DNA of 64,000 nt, taken from assembly GCA_007693505.1 (NCBI GenBank), contig REDL01000055.1, forward strand, positions 25,029 to 89,028, in the 5' to 3' direction. A program made the position numbers and the translations under genes. The DNA comes from Desulfovibrionales bacterium. Its GTDB lineage: Bacteria > Desulfobacterota > Desulfovibrionia > Desulfovibrionales > Desulfonatronaceae. The notes under the pieces are model-generated. The model was not told where the DNA came from. It did no database searches and saw nothing but the letters and a program-made list of their open reading frames with translations. Position 1 is the first letter of the stretch. Each line of letters opens with the position of its first letter. This document shows, piece by piece, positions 9,805-17,489 of this stretch.

Positions 9805-11130
9805 ATGGAAAAAACACGGAGCACCCTGTTTCAGGGGCTGTCCTTTCCTGAAGAGATCGGTGAAAATGCCTTCATGACCCTGTACAAGTGGGCAGATATG
9901 CACAACCTGCCCCCGGGACAAGTGCTGGCAAGGGAAGACTCCCCTGAGCAGAACGCATTTTACGTGCTCCACGGGGCCATCCAGATCTCCAAAAAGGTCA
10001 ATGGCCAGGATGTTCAGGTTGCCGTCCTTGGTCGGGGCGAATGGATTGAGTCGGGATCACTGTTTCGCAGGCAAACCATGTCGTATACAGCGACAGCCCT
10101 CGAACCCAGCGTGGTGATGACCATCACGCCCACTGCCCTGGGTGCGTTGCATTCCGAGGATCAACTGGCCATCCTGAAATACATCAACGATTTTTCCCAA
10201 AAGCGGATTGACTCCCTGACGACACAACTCGCCACCCTGCAAACCAGAAACACACAGCTGACGGATAATTTGTTCTATCAGCGGTTGCATTTGAAAACAG
10301 ACGCCAGCAAGTCCAAAATCGTCCAGAGTATTATCAAGAAAGTCCCCCGCCTGCCGGCATTCGCAAAAAATCTTGCCCTGAACGCTCTTGGAGACGACTA
10401 CTCCCCGACACAGTTGTCGGAGATCATCAAACATGATCCGGCATTGGTCGGGATGATCCTGAAAACCATTAACTCGCCGACGTATGGATTCCATTCAAAA
10501 ATATCAGATATTCACCGGGCCATCGTGCTGCTGGGCAGTGACCAAATATCCCGACTGCTGATAGCGGAGGGAGTCCGCAAGGTCATGCCTGACAGCCCCA
10601 TCTTTCACGAACTGCATGTGCATACCCTGGCCATATCGCAGATCGCCTTTTTAATCGCCGTGAAATCAGGAAACAAAAATCCGGCCCAGGTTGCGACGGT
10701 CGGACTGGTCCATGCCTTGGGGGAGGCCGTGATCGAATACATCAAGGAACACAACCCCAGCTACGCGGAGTTCTTCAACGACCTGGATTCGGCCCAGCTT
10801 GGCGCAATGCTCTTCAAGGAATGGGATTTTCCAGAAGTGTTGCGCCGTTGCGTGGAATATCAGTTTTATCCGGAGTTCTCCCGGCCAGAGAACATCCCCA
10901 CGGACATCCTTGAGACGGTGACCATCTGCTATCTGTCCCACTGCTGCTATGACCGGTTTCGCTGTTCCCAGGAGACGAAGCCCGCATCACCGTTTTTTGA
11001 TGAGTATATGGCGTTAATGCCCTGGAAGGGATTGAACCTGGAGGAAATGATCGAGCATCATTTGATGCCGCAAATTATCAAAAAGCTGCCCTCCTACCCA
11101 GCGGTCCTGCGCAAACTTTTCAAAAAATAA
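9805..11130 (+). CDS. cyclic-nucleotide-binding HDOD domain signalling protein
   Basis: Predicted signalling protein of 441 residues. The N-terminal about 130 residues look like a cNMP-binding beta-barrel (LPPGQVLAREDSPEQNAFYVLHGAIQI, AVLGRGEWIESGSLF). A heptad-like linker around residues 135-165 follows. The C-terminal half is an HDOD domain: VPRLPAFAKNLALNAL, LSEIIKHDPALVGMILKTINSPTYG, ISDIHRAIVLLGSDQISRLL. HDOD domains resemble HD phosphohydrolases without the metal ligands and act in protein-protein signalling. An ATG at 9781 is also in frame, but GGAG sits before the ATG at 9805. The gene stands alone. The ligand (cAMP, c-di-GMP or none) cannot be told. Confidence 0.87.
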   Translation: MEKTRSTLFQGLSFPEEIGENAFMTLYKWADMHNLPPGQVLAREDSPEQNAFYVLHGAIQISKKVNGQDVQVAVLGRGEWIESGSLFRRQTMSYTATALEPSVVMTITPTALGALHSEDQLAILKYINDFSQKRIDSLTTQLATLQTRNTQLTDNLFYQRLHLKTDASKSKIVQSIIKKVPRLPAFAKNLALNALGDDYSPTQLSEIIKHDPALVGMILKTINSPTYGFHSKISDIHRAIVLLGSDQISRLLIAEGVRKVMPDSPIFHELHVHTLAISQIAFLIAVKSGNKNPAQVATVGLVHALGEAVIEYIKEHNPSYAEFFNDLDSAQLGAMLFKEWDFPEVLRRCVEYQFYPEFSRPENIPTDILETVTICYLSHCCYDRFRCSQETKPASPFFDEYMALMPWKGLNLEEMIEHHLMPQIIKKLPSYPAVLRKLFKK

Positions 11131-11251
11131 AGGGCAAGCGTGAGCATGCCCCAGGTCTTATGGGCCGGAGCAACGCCCCCCTGATCTCCCCTGACGCAGT
11201 TGCTTTCAACATCGCGAGCTTTTGCGGGTCCCATTTCATCGTAGCCATCCT
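11131..11251. other. short gap, nothing recognised
   Basis: There is no gene here. Similarity to the brnT locus begins at about 11252. Confidence 0.4.
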
Positions 11252-11594
11252 TCCCCCTTTAGAAATTTCCTGGTGGTCTTGCGACTGAAAATAACTCTAT
11301 TGAGAGAAAAAATCATTGCCGACATCAAAATGTGGCGCCACCGAGGCAGAGTCACCAAACCGTACCACAAGGTTTCGCTGGTTCGAATATTTCGTAACTA
11401 TTCAGCACATCGTGGGCAATGCCTCATTCCGGCACTGGGTTCCTGCCTGTGCGGGAATGACTTGTTTTGCCATGCCGCCTACGAATCAGTCAGACCCGCG
11501 AAGGCGGGTATCCAGACCGCATTACTTCGGATGAACTGAGAAGTTACAATATTTCTTTTTGTAGGGATGAGGTCCGTCATCAAGAAAACCATCC
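11252..11594 (-). pseudogene. decayed duplicate of the neighbouring BrnT-like toxin gene
   Basis: Compared base by base with the intact toxin gene at 12013-12291, the stretches 11252-11393 and 11556-11594 follow it in the same order and strand. Examples are CCTGGTGGYCTTGCGACTG, then CCGTACCACAA, GGTTCGAATAT against GGTTCGGATAT, and GATGAGGTCC. The copy has many substitutions, a 154-bp insertion at 11394-11547 and no remaining sequence for the toxin's first roughly 30 codons, so it cannot make a toxin. It marks an old tandem duplication of the toxin-antitoxin locus. Confidence 0.75.
11394..11547. mobile_element. 154-bp MITE-like insertion with terminal inverted repeats and 8-bp target duplication
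   Basis: The element splits the toxin pseudogene. It is bounded by identical 8-bp copies of AATATTTC at 11386-11393 and 11548-11555, while the intact paralogue has a single related site. Its ends are imperfect inverted repeats: GTAACTATTCAGCACATC at the left and, reverse-complemented, GTAACTTCTCAGTTCATC at the right (14 of 18 identical). Inside are a CATTCC/GGAATG stem at about 11424-11459 and a CCCGCgaagGCGGG hairpin at about 11495-11508. There is no coding capacity, so it would need a transposase supplied in trans. A related solo right end appears near 17998. Confidence 0.8.
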
Positions 11595-11607
11595 AAAGGC
11601 GACTTGA

Positions 11608-11692
11608 ACATCTGAACAGATCAAGGGGAATGGCGGCGAATTGATCGCGTCAAGGTTTCGCGGACATGCCAAAGCAGGCTCCCAGAGCGGTG
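11608..11692. repeat. 85-bp duplicated segment, copy 1
   Basis: This segment matches 12421-12505 over 85 bp in the same orientation with roughly ten mismatches. It lies just beyond the toxin pseudogene, as the other copy lies beyond the intact toxin, so it is part of the same ancestral tandem duplication. I recognise no product in any frame. Confidence 0.75.
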
Positions 11693-11713
11693 CTTCGCCT
11701 GAGAGCCGACCAA

Positions 11714-12016
11714 TCAACGCGGCCGCTGGGCAGACTTGAGTGCGGAGATGTCCATGAGTCCGCCGGAAACAAACTTGTGCAGGACACTGGACACCAGGGA
11801 CTGGTATGGAAGCCCCTCCTCCAAAGCCCGGCGCTGAAGCGCTTCCAAATCCCGGCTGGAGATTCGAACATGAATGCACTTGTCTTTCTTGAACGTTTCT
11901 TGCGCTACACTGGCAAGATACTCCCTCCGGTCGGCATTCAGGTCCGATTCAAACTTTCCTGAATCATAAGCTTCCAACAACTCACGCTCTTCCGAGTCTA
12001 ATCTTGTCTTGGTCAT
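11714..12016 (-). CDS. CopG-family antitoxin
   Basis: A 100-residue antitoxin of the CopG/BrnA type, expected to bind and block the toxin encoded just upstream and to repress the operon. An acidic N-terminal stretch (LDSEERELLEAYDSGKFESD) that would contact the toxin is followed by the ribbon-helix-helix DNA-binding part KCIHVRISSRDLEALQRRALEEGLPYQSLVSSVLHKFVSG. Its ATG at 12016 overlaps the toxin stop codon by four bases (ATGA), so the order is toxin first and antitoxin second, with translational coupling. The family assignment is confident; the physiological target is unknown. Confidence 0.88.
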   Translation of the reverse strand: MTKTRLDSEERELLEAYDSGKFESDLNADRREYLASVAQETFKKDKCIHVRISSRDLEALQRRALEEGLPYQSLVSSVLHKFVSGGLMDISALKSAQRPR

Positions 12017-12291
12017 ACTCCCCCCTTCAAAAAAATCCTGGTGGCCTTGCGACTGGGAATAATCGTCTTGAGAAATATTTCATTACCACTCTCAACATAC
12101 GGCACCAACCAAGCGTAGTCATCAATCCGTACCACAAAGAGTCGTTGGTTCGGATATTTTTCCGTATCTGGATGAGGTCCATCATCGAGCAAACCATCCG
12201 TCTGAAGAGCAAACATGACATCCTCGAAGGATACGCCGCGCTCGCTCATTAACCGCTGGTTTTTTTCCGCATTCCAGTTAAATTGCTTCAT
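12013..12291 (-). CDS. brnT: BrnT-family toxin (RelE-like ribonuclease)
   Basis: A 92-residue toxin of the BrnT type, a compact RelE-fold ribonuclease that inhibits translation when free. Family features are the opening FNWNAEKN, the GVSFEDVMFAL helix, and the strands RLFVVRIDDYAWLVPYVE and EIFLKTIIPSRKATR. The frame is open to 12393, but the ATG at 12291 gives the normal family N-terminus; the upstream sequence (CCCTTC) offers little ribosome binding. It is followed by the overlapping CopG antitoxin. A decayed second copy lies 0.6 kb away. Confidence 0.85.
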   Translation of the reverse strand: MKQFNWNAEKNQRLMSERGVSFEDVMFALQTDGLLDDGPHPDTEKYPNQRLFVVRIDDYAWLVPYVESGNEIFLKTIIPSRKATRIFLKGGV

Positions 12292-12420
12292 GAAGGGTAT
12301 TTTGCCCAATGCATGTCTCTGGGAGCCGGCACCCATTGAAAATATGCAGGCATCTCGCCTTTCGCGACGTGTCTCTCCGTTTGCCCGCCCCAAAATGTTG
12401 GATATTGCAAGGTAGCTCGG

Positions 12421-12505
12421 ACATCTGACCAGATCAAGAGGAATGGCGGCGAATTGATCGAACCAAGGTTTCGAGAATATGCCGAAGCCGGCTCCCAGGG
12501 CGGTG
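12421..12505. repeat. 85-bp duplicated segment, copy 2
   Basis: This is the partner of 11608-11692. It lies 5' of the intact toxin gene (which reads leftwards), about 130 bp from its start. It could carry regulatory sequence of the toxin-antitoxin operon, but that is only a guess from position. Confidence 0.7.
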
Positions 12506-12534
12506 ACTGGCCAATGGTCCGGCCAAGGATGTTG

Positions 12535-13809
12535 TCAGGAACCCCGGTGACCAGGCTGGAAAAACAGCACGGCCAGCAGGCCAATGACACCGGTCAGGGC
12601 CACGGGGGCAAGTTCCGCGAGGCTGGGCAGGGTTTTGGTGCGGGCGAGGCGGATCACCACGAGGATAGCCAGGGCCGTCAGGATGCCGGCAATGGACCAG
12701 GGACCGCCGAGTTGGATATGAGGGGCGACCTGACCACGCCAGGGGTTTTCCAGGTGCAACTCCACGGGGAGGAGAAACGCGCGCATCCCGAGCAGCCAGG
12801 ATGGTGAGAAGTCCCGGCGGGGCAGCTCAAACCGGTGCAGCGGTGCATAGGCCCTGTTCATGACCGTGCCGAACACGGCATCCTCCGAGCTGACCGTGAC
12901 GGTCCGGTACAGGGGGTCGATGAGCAGTTTGAGGTCCATGCGGGCGGGGTCGTAGCCGTCCACCGGCAGGGGGATCAGCCGGTAGTCGTCCCAGGAGATC
13001 AAAAACGCCTCACTCTGCCTGGTGATGATCACCCCGCGGAACTCCCGGCGTTCGTTCTCGTTGACGATGATGTCCAGCACATCCAGGGAGGGGTCGATGC
13101 CCGTGGCCACCACTTCGGGCTGGTTCAGAATACGTTTGACGTGAAATATCCGCCCTACGGCATCGCGGATGAAGTAGCCGTCGTCAAAAGGCTTCAGGTT
13201 CGTGGCCCGGCCGCCGATCACCGTGGCCGGGAAGGAAAAGCCGAGATCCTTCAAGACAGTGGTGAAGGTTTCAGTCAGGCCGTGATCCAGGCGGTTATCA
13301 TCCGCGTTCAGGAACTCCATGGCCGCATCCGTGAACCGGAACATCTCCACGGGGAAGCGCATCATGGCCACCGCCGGGTCGATGTTGAACAGTGGATAGA
13401 GGTCGATGCGCGGGTGATGGCCGCGCAGATGGCGGGCGCGGATTTCCAGTCCCTGGCGATCCGCGGCGATGGCCTGGGCGTCGAAGGTTTGCCCGGCAAT
13501 GGTCATTGGCAGCAGATTGCGCCGCTCCAGGTTGCGAAAATAAACAAAGGGCAGCTGGTCTTCGAATTCCTCGCGGCTGTACTCCCGGCCCTGCTCGTCG
13601 CGGTACAGGAACTGGTGGCCGCCCAGGGACTCCTGGTAGATGAACGCTTCCAGAAGCGGACTGTAAAACAGCAGCGGTTCGTCGCCGCCCGAGCCCCCAA
13701 CCTTGTTGAAAATCGCGGGCAGGAGAAAGCTCAGGGCCAGGACAGCCAGAATTGTCGCGCTCCATCGCGAGGCCGGGAAGGGCGTGCGGGATGAGATATT
13801 CCGGGACAT
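12535..13809 (-). CDS. DUF4857-domain membrane protein of an ABC operon
   Basis: A 424-residue protein of the DUF4857 family, function unknown. One transmembrane helix near the N-terminus (ATILAVLALSFLLPAIF) is followed by a long extracytoplasmic part containing the characteristic LFYSPLLEAFIYQE and GREYSREEFEDQLPFVYFRNL. Two or more helices close the protein (AGILTALAILVVIRLA, LTGVIGLLAVLFF). The ATG at 13809 has GGGAGG upstream and overlaps the permease stop by one base. It ends a four-gene operon: small exported protein, ABC ATPase, permease, DUF4857. It is therefore likely part of an ABC exporter-type complex in the envelope; the substrate is not known. Confidence 0.85.
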   Translation of the reverse strand: MSRNISSRTPFPASRWSATILAVLALSFLLPAIFNKVGGSGGDEPLLFYSPLLEAFIYQESLGGHQFLYRDEQGREYSREEFEDQLPFVYFRNLERRNLLPMTIAGQTFDAQAIAADRQGLEIRARHLRGHHPRIDLYPLFNIDPAVAMMRFPVEMFRFTDAAMEFLNADDNRLDHGLTETFTTVLKDLGFSFPATVIGGRATNLKPFDDGYFIRDAVGRIFHVKRILNQPEVVATGIDPSLDVLDIIVNENERREFRGVIITRQSEAFLISWDDYRLIPLPVDGYDPARMDLKLLIDPLYRTVTVSSEDAVFGTVMNRAYAPLHRFELPRRDFSPSWLLGMRAFLLPVELHLENPWRGQVAPHIQLGGPWSIAGILTALAILVVIRLARTKTLPSLAELAPVALTGVIGLLAVLFFQPGHRGS

Positions 13810-14477
13810 CACGCGCCTCCCTGGTGAAACCGGCGACATGGTTCAAAGACGCTCAAAAGCGTCAAAGGCAGCAGAACCAGAAGCCAGGGCAAGGCCGGGG
13901 TGAACCAGCCGTAGCCGCGGCCCATCAGGAGCATGAATGCCGCTGCCCCGAACACCAGCACCAGAGCAAGACGTCGCGGCCATTTCGGCTCCAGGAGGAC
14001 GGCCGCCGCTCCCAGATAGCCCACCAATCCGGCCGCGTACCAGGGGACCATGGTTTCCAGAGCGGACAGACTCACTTCTGTGGGAAAATAGCGGGTCATG
14101 GTCAGGTGGGTCAGGACGGCGACCGCGCCGATCACCACCAGAACATGTCCCAGACCTGTCAGCAGGCTCCAGCCCAGCATGGTTTCCCGGGCCACGGGCA
14201 GGTGCAGAGCGATGCGCATTCTTCGGCCCATCAGTTCGGGAACGAACTGGGCCGCGGCCAGGGCCAGGCCCGTGAACAACGGCAGATGGCGCATCTGGTA
14301 CTGAAACACGGTCTGGAGATGAATGGCCTGGTACCAGACCATCTGGGCGTGCTCCGTGGCCATCTGCTGGCGGATGTCCAGGAATACCTTGATGCAGAAC
14401 CCCACGTTCACGGCCAAAGCCCCCAGAAACATCCAGCGCAGTTTCAGCCCTTCCTTGAGCAGTATGGATCGAATCAC
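13809..14477 (-). CDS. ABC-2-type permease subunit
   Basis: A 222-residue integral membrane protein with about six hydrophobic segments (LGALAVNVGFCIKVFL, LFTGLALAAAQF, LLTGLGHVLVVIGAVAVLTHL, YAAGLVGYLGAAAVLL, LALVLVFGAAAFMLLMG, LPWLLVLLPLTLLSVF). It sits between the ABC ATPase (12 bp upstream) and the DUF4857 gene, so it is the presumed membrane subunit. The start is a GTG at 14477 preceded by GGGGAGGGGG. It has no direct sequence signature beyond topology, so the ABC-2 label comes from context. Confidence 0.75.
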   Translation of the reverse strand: MIRSILLKEGLKLRWMFLGALAVNVGFCIKVFLDIRQQMATEHAQMVWYQAIHLQTVFQYQMRHLPLFTGLALAAAQFVPELMGRRMRIALHLPVARETMLGWSLLTGLGHVLVVIGAVAVLTHLTMTRYFPTEVSLSALETMVPWYAAGLVGYLGAAAVLLEPKWPRRLALVLVFGAAAFMLLMGRGYGWFTPALPWLLVLLPLTLLSVFEPCRRFHQGGA

Positions 14478-14489
14478 TCCCCCTCCCCT

Positions 14490-15407
14490 TCAGTAATTGC
14501 CCATCAGGCCGATGAACCCATCCTCCAAACTCATGGGGGCCTGGGACAGATCCCGGGCCTGAACGCCCAGATCGGCCAGATGCCGCTCCACGGCCTGGAT
14601 GTCCGCGTAGGAGTAGAGCGCAACCTTCCGGCCTCGGCGCTCGATGCCGCGGATGATGTGGTCTTGGGCCAGGCCCTGGGCCAAGTTCTGGGCCAGGGCC
14701 TGGGTCTGCTCCGGCGGATCGTCGCAGTTAAAAACGTACTTGCGAAAGGCGCTCAGAAATTCCTCCAGCCCGACCTGCATGATCTCGCCCTGGTCGATGA
14801 AGATGATCGTATCCACCAACTGCTCCAGGTCCTGGACAATATGGCTGGTGACGAAGACGGTCTTGCCCTTCCTGGCCGCGAAATCGTGGAGCACGTCCAG
14901 GAACAGCCGCCGGTATCCGGCGTCCAGGCCCATGGAATAGTCGTCCAGGATCAGCAGGTCCGGGTCCTGGGCCATGATTACGCCCAGGACCACCTGGGAA
15001 CGCTGGCCGCAGGACATGTTCGCCACCTTGTGGTTCAGGGGCAGGCCCATCCTGTCCACCAGCCCGAAAAACACCTCCGGGTTCCAGCGGGGATAGAAAC
15101 CGCGATAAAAGCGTTCGGTCTGGGCAATGGTCATGAACTCGTAGGCCAGATGGCCCTCGTGAAGCAGGCCGATCCGGGCGCGCACCTCCGGAGGCAGGTT
15201 GTGGGAATCCTCGCCCAACACCAGGCACTTCCCCTTGAAGGGCTTGAGAAAGCCCATCAAGATGTTCACCAATGTGGTCTTGCCCTGTCCGTTCTTGCCC
15301 AGCAGGCCGCAGACCGCCCCCTCCGGAACGCTGAAATTGAGATTCTCGTAGATCGCTCGACCATTGTACCGGTGGCCCAGACCACGAATCTCAATGGCGT
15401 TGCTCAC
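14490..15407 (-). CDS. ABC transporter ATP-binding protein
   Basis: A 305-residue ATPase that powers the adjoining permease. Walker A is GKNGQGKTT, Walker B LLILDDYSMGLD and the H-loop VTSHIVQD. The signature is MSCGQRSQ, with cysteine in place of the first glycine of the usual SGGQ, and the residue after the Walker B aspartate is Asp instead of the usual catalytic Glu. Both changes could slow turnover. A roughly 70-residue C-terminal extension after the nucleotide-binding domain is common in the ABC-2 exporter class. Its GTG start overlaps the stop of the upstream exported protein by four bases (GTGA). Confidence 0.92.
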   Translation of the reverse strand: MSNAIEIRGLGHRYNGRAIYENLNFSVPEGAVCGLLGKNGQGKTTLVNILMGFLKPFKGKCLVLGEDSHNLPPEVRARIGLLHEGHLAYEFMTIAQTERFYRGFYPRWNPEVFFGLVDRMGLPLNHKVANMSCGQRSQVVLGVIMAQDPDLLILDDYSMGLDAGYRRLFLDVLHDFAARKGKTVFVTSHIVQDLEQLVDTIIFIDQGEIMQVGLEEFLSAFRKYVFNCDDPPEQTQALAQNLAQGLAQDHIIRGIERRGRKVALYSYADIQAVERHLADLGVQARDLSQAPMSLEDGFIGLMGNY

Positions 15408-15727
15408 TGACCGATCTGCCGTCCAGGCACCCGCAACTGATGCTCCGGGCCGGCATCGAAGACCACGAGAAAGTCCCCCCGGGGCTTCATGAAGATGAAT
15501 TCCGCGGTGTCATCCATTCGACCTTCCTGCAAGATCCGCCCGTCCGGGGACTTGATGCGCATGATTACCCCGGCCGCAGACGATCCGTCGGAAAACCCGC
15601 CCTGGCAGGTGATGGAATTGTCGCCGTTGTCCATGCACAGCATCAGGGGCGTATGCGCCCAGGCCGCTGAACCGACGGAGACCAGAACGGCAATAGCCAG
15701 AAAAGCGATCGTTCCTTTCAAAATCAT
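15404..15727 (-). CDS. small exported protein heading the ABC/DUF4857 operon
   Basis: A 107-residue protein with a clear signal peptide (IAFLAIAVLVSVGSAAWA, cleavage before HTPL), so it is periplasmic. The mature part has two cysteines (LMLCMDNGDNSITCQGG) that may form a disulfide, then VIMRIKSPDGRILQEGRMDD and FLVVFDAGPEHQLRVPG, a short beta-rich domain. GAGG lies six to seven bases before the ATG. It overlaps the ABC ATPase start by four bases, so it is the first gene of the operon and a likely periplasmic partner. I do not recognise a named family. Confidence 0.78.
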   Translation of the reverse strand: MILKGTIAFLAIAVLVSVGSAAWAHTPLMLCMDNGDNSITCQGGFSDGSSAAGVIMRIKSPDGRILQEGRMDDTAEFIFMKPRGDFLVVFDAGPEHQLRVPGRQIGQ

Positions 15728-15922
15728 TTCACACCTCGATGCGTTGACAATTATCCGGTCGTTCTCACCCGGTGGTTCTCACTTGGTCATTCACACCTGG
15801 TCGTTCTCACGCCCCAGCGTGGGAAAGCGTGGGAGCCCGCTTTGTAGTCAAACAAAAACAAGCTGAACAATTTAATGGAAATACATTGATATCTTGAAAC
15901 ATTTTCCTGGCAATCATTACCG

Positions 15923-16036
15923 TAGGGGCAGGCCTCACGCCTGCCCTGGTTCTTCACGATTCTTTGGTATGCCGGCATATTGCTGCTGACCCGCATTGCC
16001 GCTCCCATCCAGGGCGGCCGCGAAGGCCGCCCCTAC
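15923..16036. repeat. pair of GTAGGGGC / GCCCCTAC hairpins
   Basis: GGGCAGGC/GCCTGCCC (15926-15946) and GGGCGGCC/GGCCGCCC (16012-16032) are perfect stem-loops with five-base loops. The pair is bounded by GTAGGGGC on the left and GCCCCTAC on the right, so the whole roughly 114-bp unit is itself inverted at its ends. This has the look of a REP-type palindromic element. Confidence 0.7.
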
Positions 16037-16375
16037 CATGGAAAATGTCAATCAGTTCTGAACCATCCCCGCATTGTTCAGGTTAATTGTGCTCGATTTT
16101 TTTTGCTTCCAAAGCCCGCCTCTTCGCAAACACCAAGGTGAACGTATCAATCATCGAACCCCAAAAGTCAATGGTGATGAGAATAATTTTCATATTATCT
16201 AATTTTATTTGATGCTATTGCTTTACAGCCATCAAACTATTCGCTAATCAAGAATCTTTATTTTCAAACAATACTTTTTTCTCTTCAACCATTTTGAATA
16301 GTTCAGAATTGGTCGACAGTTGAAGGTCAACAGATATCTTGAGCAACCCCATGCGGATGCATGGCCTGCCGTGCC

Positions 16376-16403
16376 GTAGGGGCGGTTCGCGAACCATCCC
16401 TAC
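16376..16403. repeat. GTAGGGGC hairpin, third copy
   Basis: A compact hairpin with GTAGGGGCGGTTC on one side and GAACCATCCCTAC on the other, centred on a perfect palindrome GGTTCGCGAACC. It is the same family as the two hairpins 350-450 bp to the left. Confidence 0.65.
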
Positions 16404-16658
16404 TCGTGGCCGGAGTGTCAACCTGTATATTCGGTATAATTGAACCATCCCAACTATTTTTACCTGGAGCAAACCATGATCGGCCGGTGTGCCACCCTGG
16501 TCGTGTACAGGGAGTTGTTCGTCCTGCGGGACTTTCAGATATATCTGGCAGGTGGCGCTTTGGCCTTGGCCGGATATCTTTGGGAGATTTTCGGGCCGGC
16601 CCTTGGCTGGCCCGCTCTCGTGCTCTACGCCGAGGCCAAGTGGTCGGCGTTGCATCGG

Positions 16659-17140
16659 AAACCGGAATCCGGCCTCGCGAAAACAGGCCATGTCCTCGGC
16701 ATCCACCGTGCCCACGGAAAGGTCCACGGCCAGTCCCTGGGCCGTCAGCCGCCGCGTCACGCCGGCCAATCGGGCAACCCCTTCTTTCGTCAACCGCCCG
16801 CCACTGGTCACAAAGCTGAATCGGGAAAGCCCGGACGCCAGGGCCAATCTCCCGCGCCGCTCCAGTTCCGCCTCTTCCGCCATGGGATGAGAAACAATAT
16901 CCACGGCATGATGGCCGGACTGGGCATAAAACGCGCAATCTTTGGCGCAGCGTCCTGTTTTGGCGCTGGTGATCGCGGAAAAATGCAGCTGACCGAGAAA
17001 AACCGCTCCTTCAAATCATGGGCAGCCCCAAGCCACTCCAGTACCGCTCGGCCCTGCACAATGCCCACCCGAACCAGGTCAAGCAGTTCCCCTCGCCGCA
17101 AGGGCCTCGCTATGACGTGATGGGCAAGGTCGGTAAAAAC
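16659..17140 (-). pseudogene. bioB: broken biotin synthase gene
   Basis: Read on the minus strand, the first part (ARPLRRGELLDLVRVGIVQ, EWLGAAHDLKERFF) is the BioB N-terminus. It shifts frame by a 2-base insertion at about 16998 into SAITSAKTGRCAKDCAFYAQ and LASGLSRFSFVTSGGRLTKE, the radical-SAM start of BioB. The iron-sulfur motif should be CxxxCxxC, but the third cysteine is tyrosine (a single TGT to TAT change). After FREAGFRF the similarity ends at 16659, so more than half of the roughly 320-residue enzyme is gone. There are at least three independent lesions, so this is a pseudogene. Confidence 0.8.
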
Positions 17141-17190
17141 ATGGGGGAAACATCCTGAGTAGGCATCAGGCGAGACTAGCCGCTCCAGGT

Positions 17191-17242
17191 TCACCCGACA
17201 AGCTCACCCGACAAGCTCACCCGACAAGCTCACCCGACAAGC
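17191..17242. repeat. 13-bp tandem repeat, four copies
   Basis: Four exact head-to-tail copies of TCACCCGACAAGC run from 17191 to 17242 beside the bioB remnant. Exact identity suggests recent slippage or expansion. There is no spacer, so it is not a CRISPR. Confidence 0.9.
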
Positions 17243-17489
17243 AACCCTTGCCCAAACCCTCTCCAACGAGGGGAAGGGCTCTGGTGAATAAGCGAGAACG
17301 TCGCCTCTACTGGACTCTTCCTGCTTTCCCATGGTTGCCCCAGGGCGTTGCCCTGGGCAAGCGCACGGAACAGGTCCGCGCATTGCAAAAAATCGCTGAG
17401 TCTGGAGTCGACAGATAGATGCAGGCTTCCATCAGGCTGCTTGAGATTGAAAAAAAAATCCAACGGATTGTCCAAGTGTACAGACGTGC

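Larger units (their letters stand above)
15728..16658. other. gene-poor region with hairpins and coding debris
   Basis: No intact gene is visible. The stretch holds three GTAGGGGC-type hairpins (listed separately). A minus-strand frame of 36 codons runs from an ATG at 16193 to a stop at 16083-16085, with FWGSMIDTFTLVFAKRRALE. Another short minus frame ends at 16248 (KISVDLQLSTNSELFKMVEE). These two look like protein sequence, but neither has a ribosome binding site or a family I know. The upstream control region of the ABC operon must lie just after 15727. Confidence 0.45.

Noticed and set aside
13752..15410. 552-codon plus-strand frame across the ABC operon
   Set aside because: It lies opposite three well-supported genes; the product is Gln/His/Gly rich with no recognisable domain.
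17191..17242. second CRISPR-like array
   Set aside because: The 13-bp repeats are head to tail without spacers.
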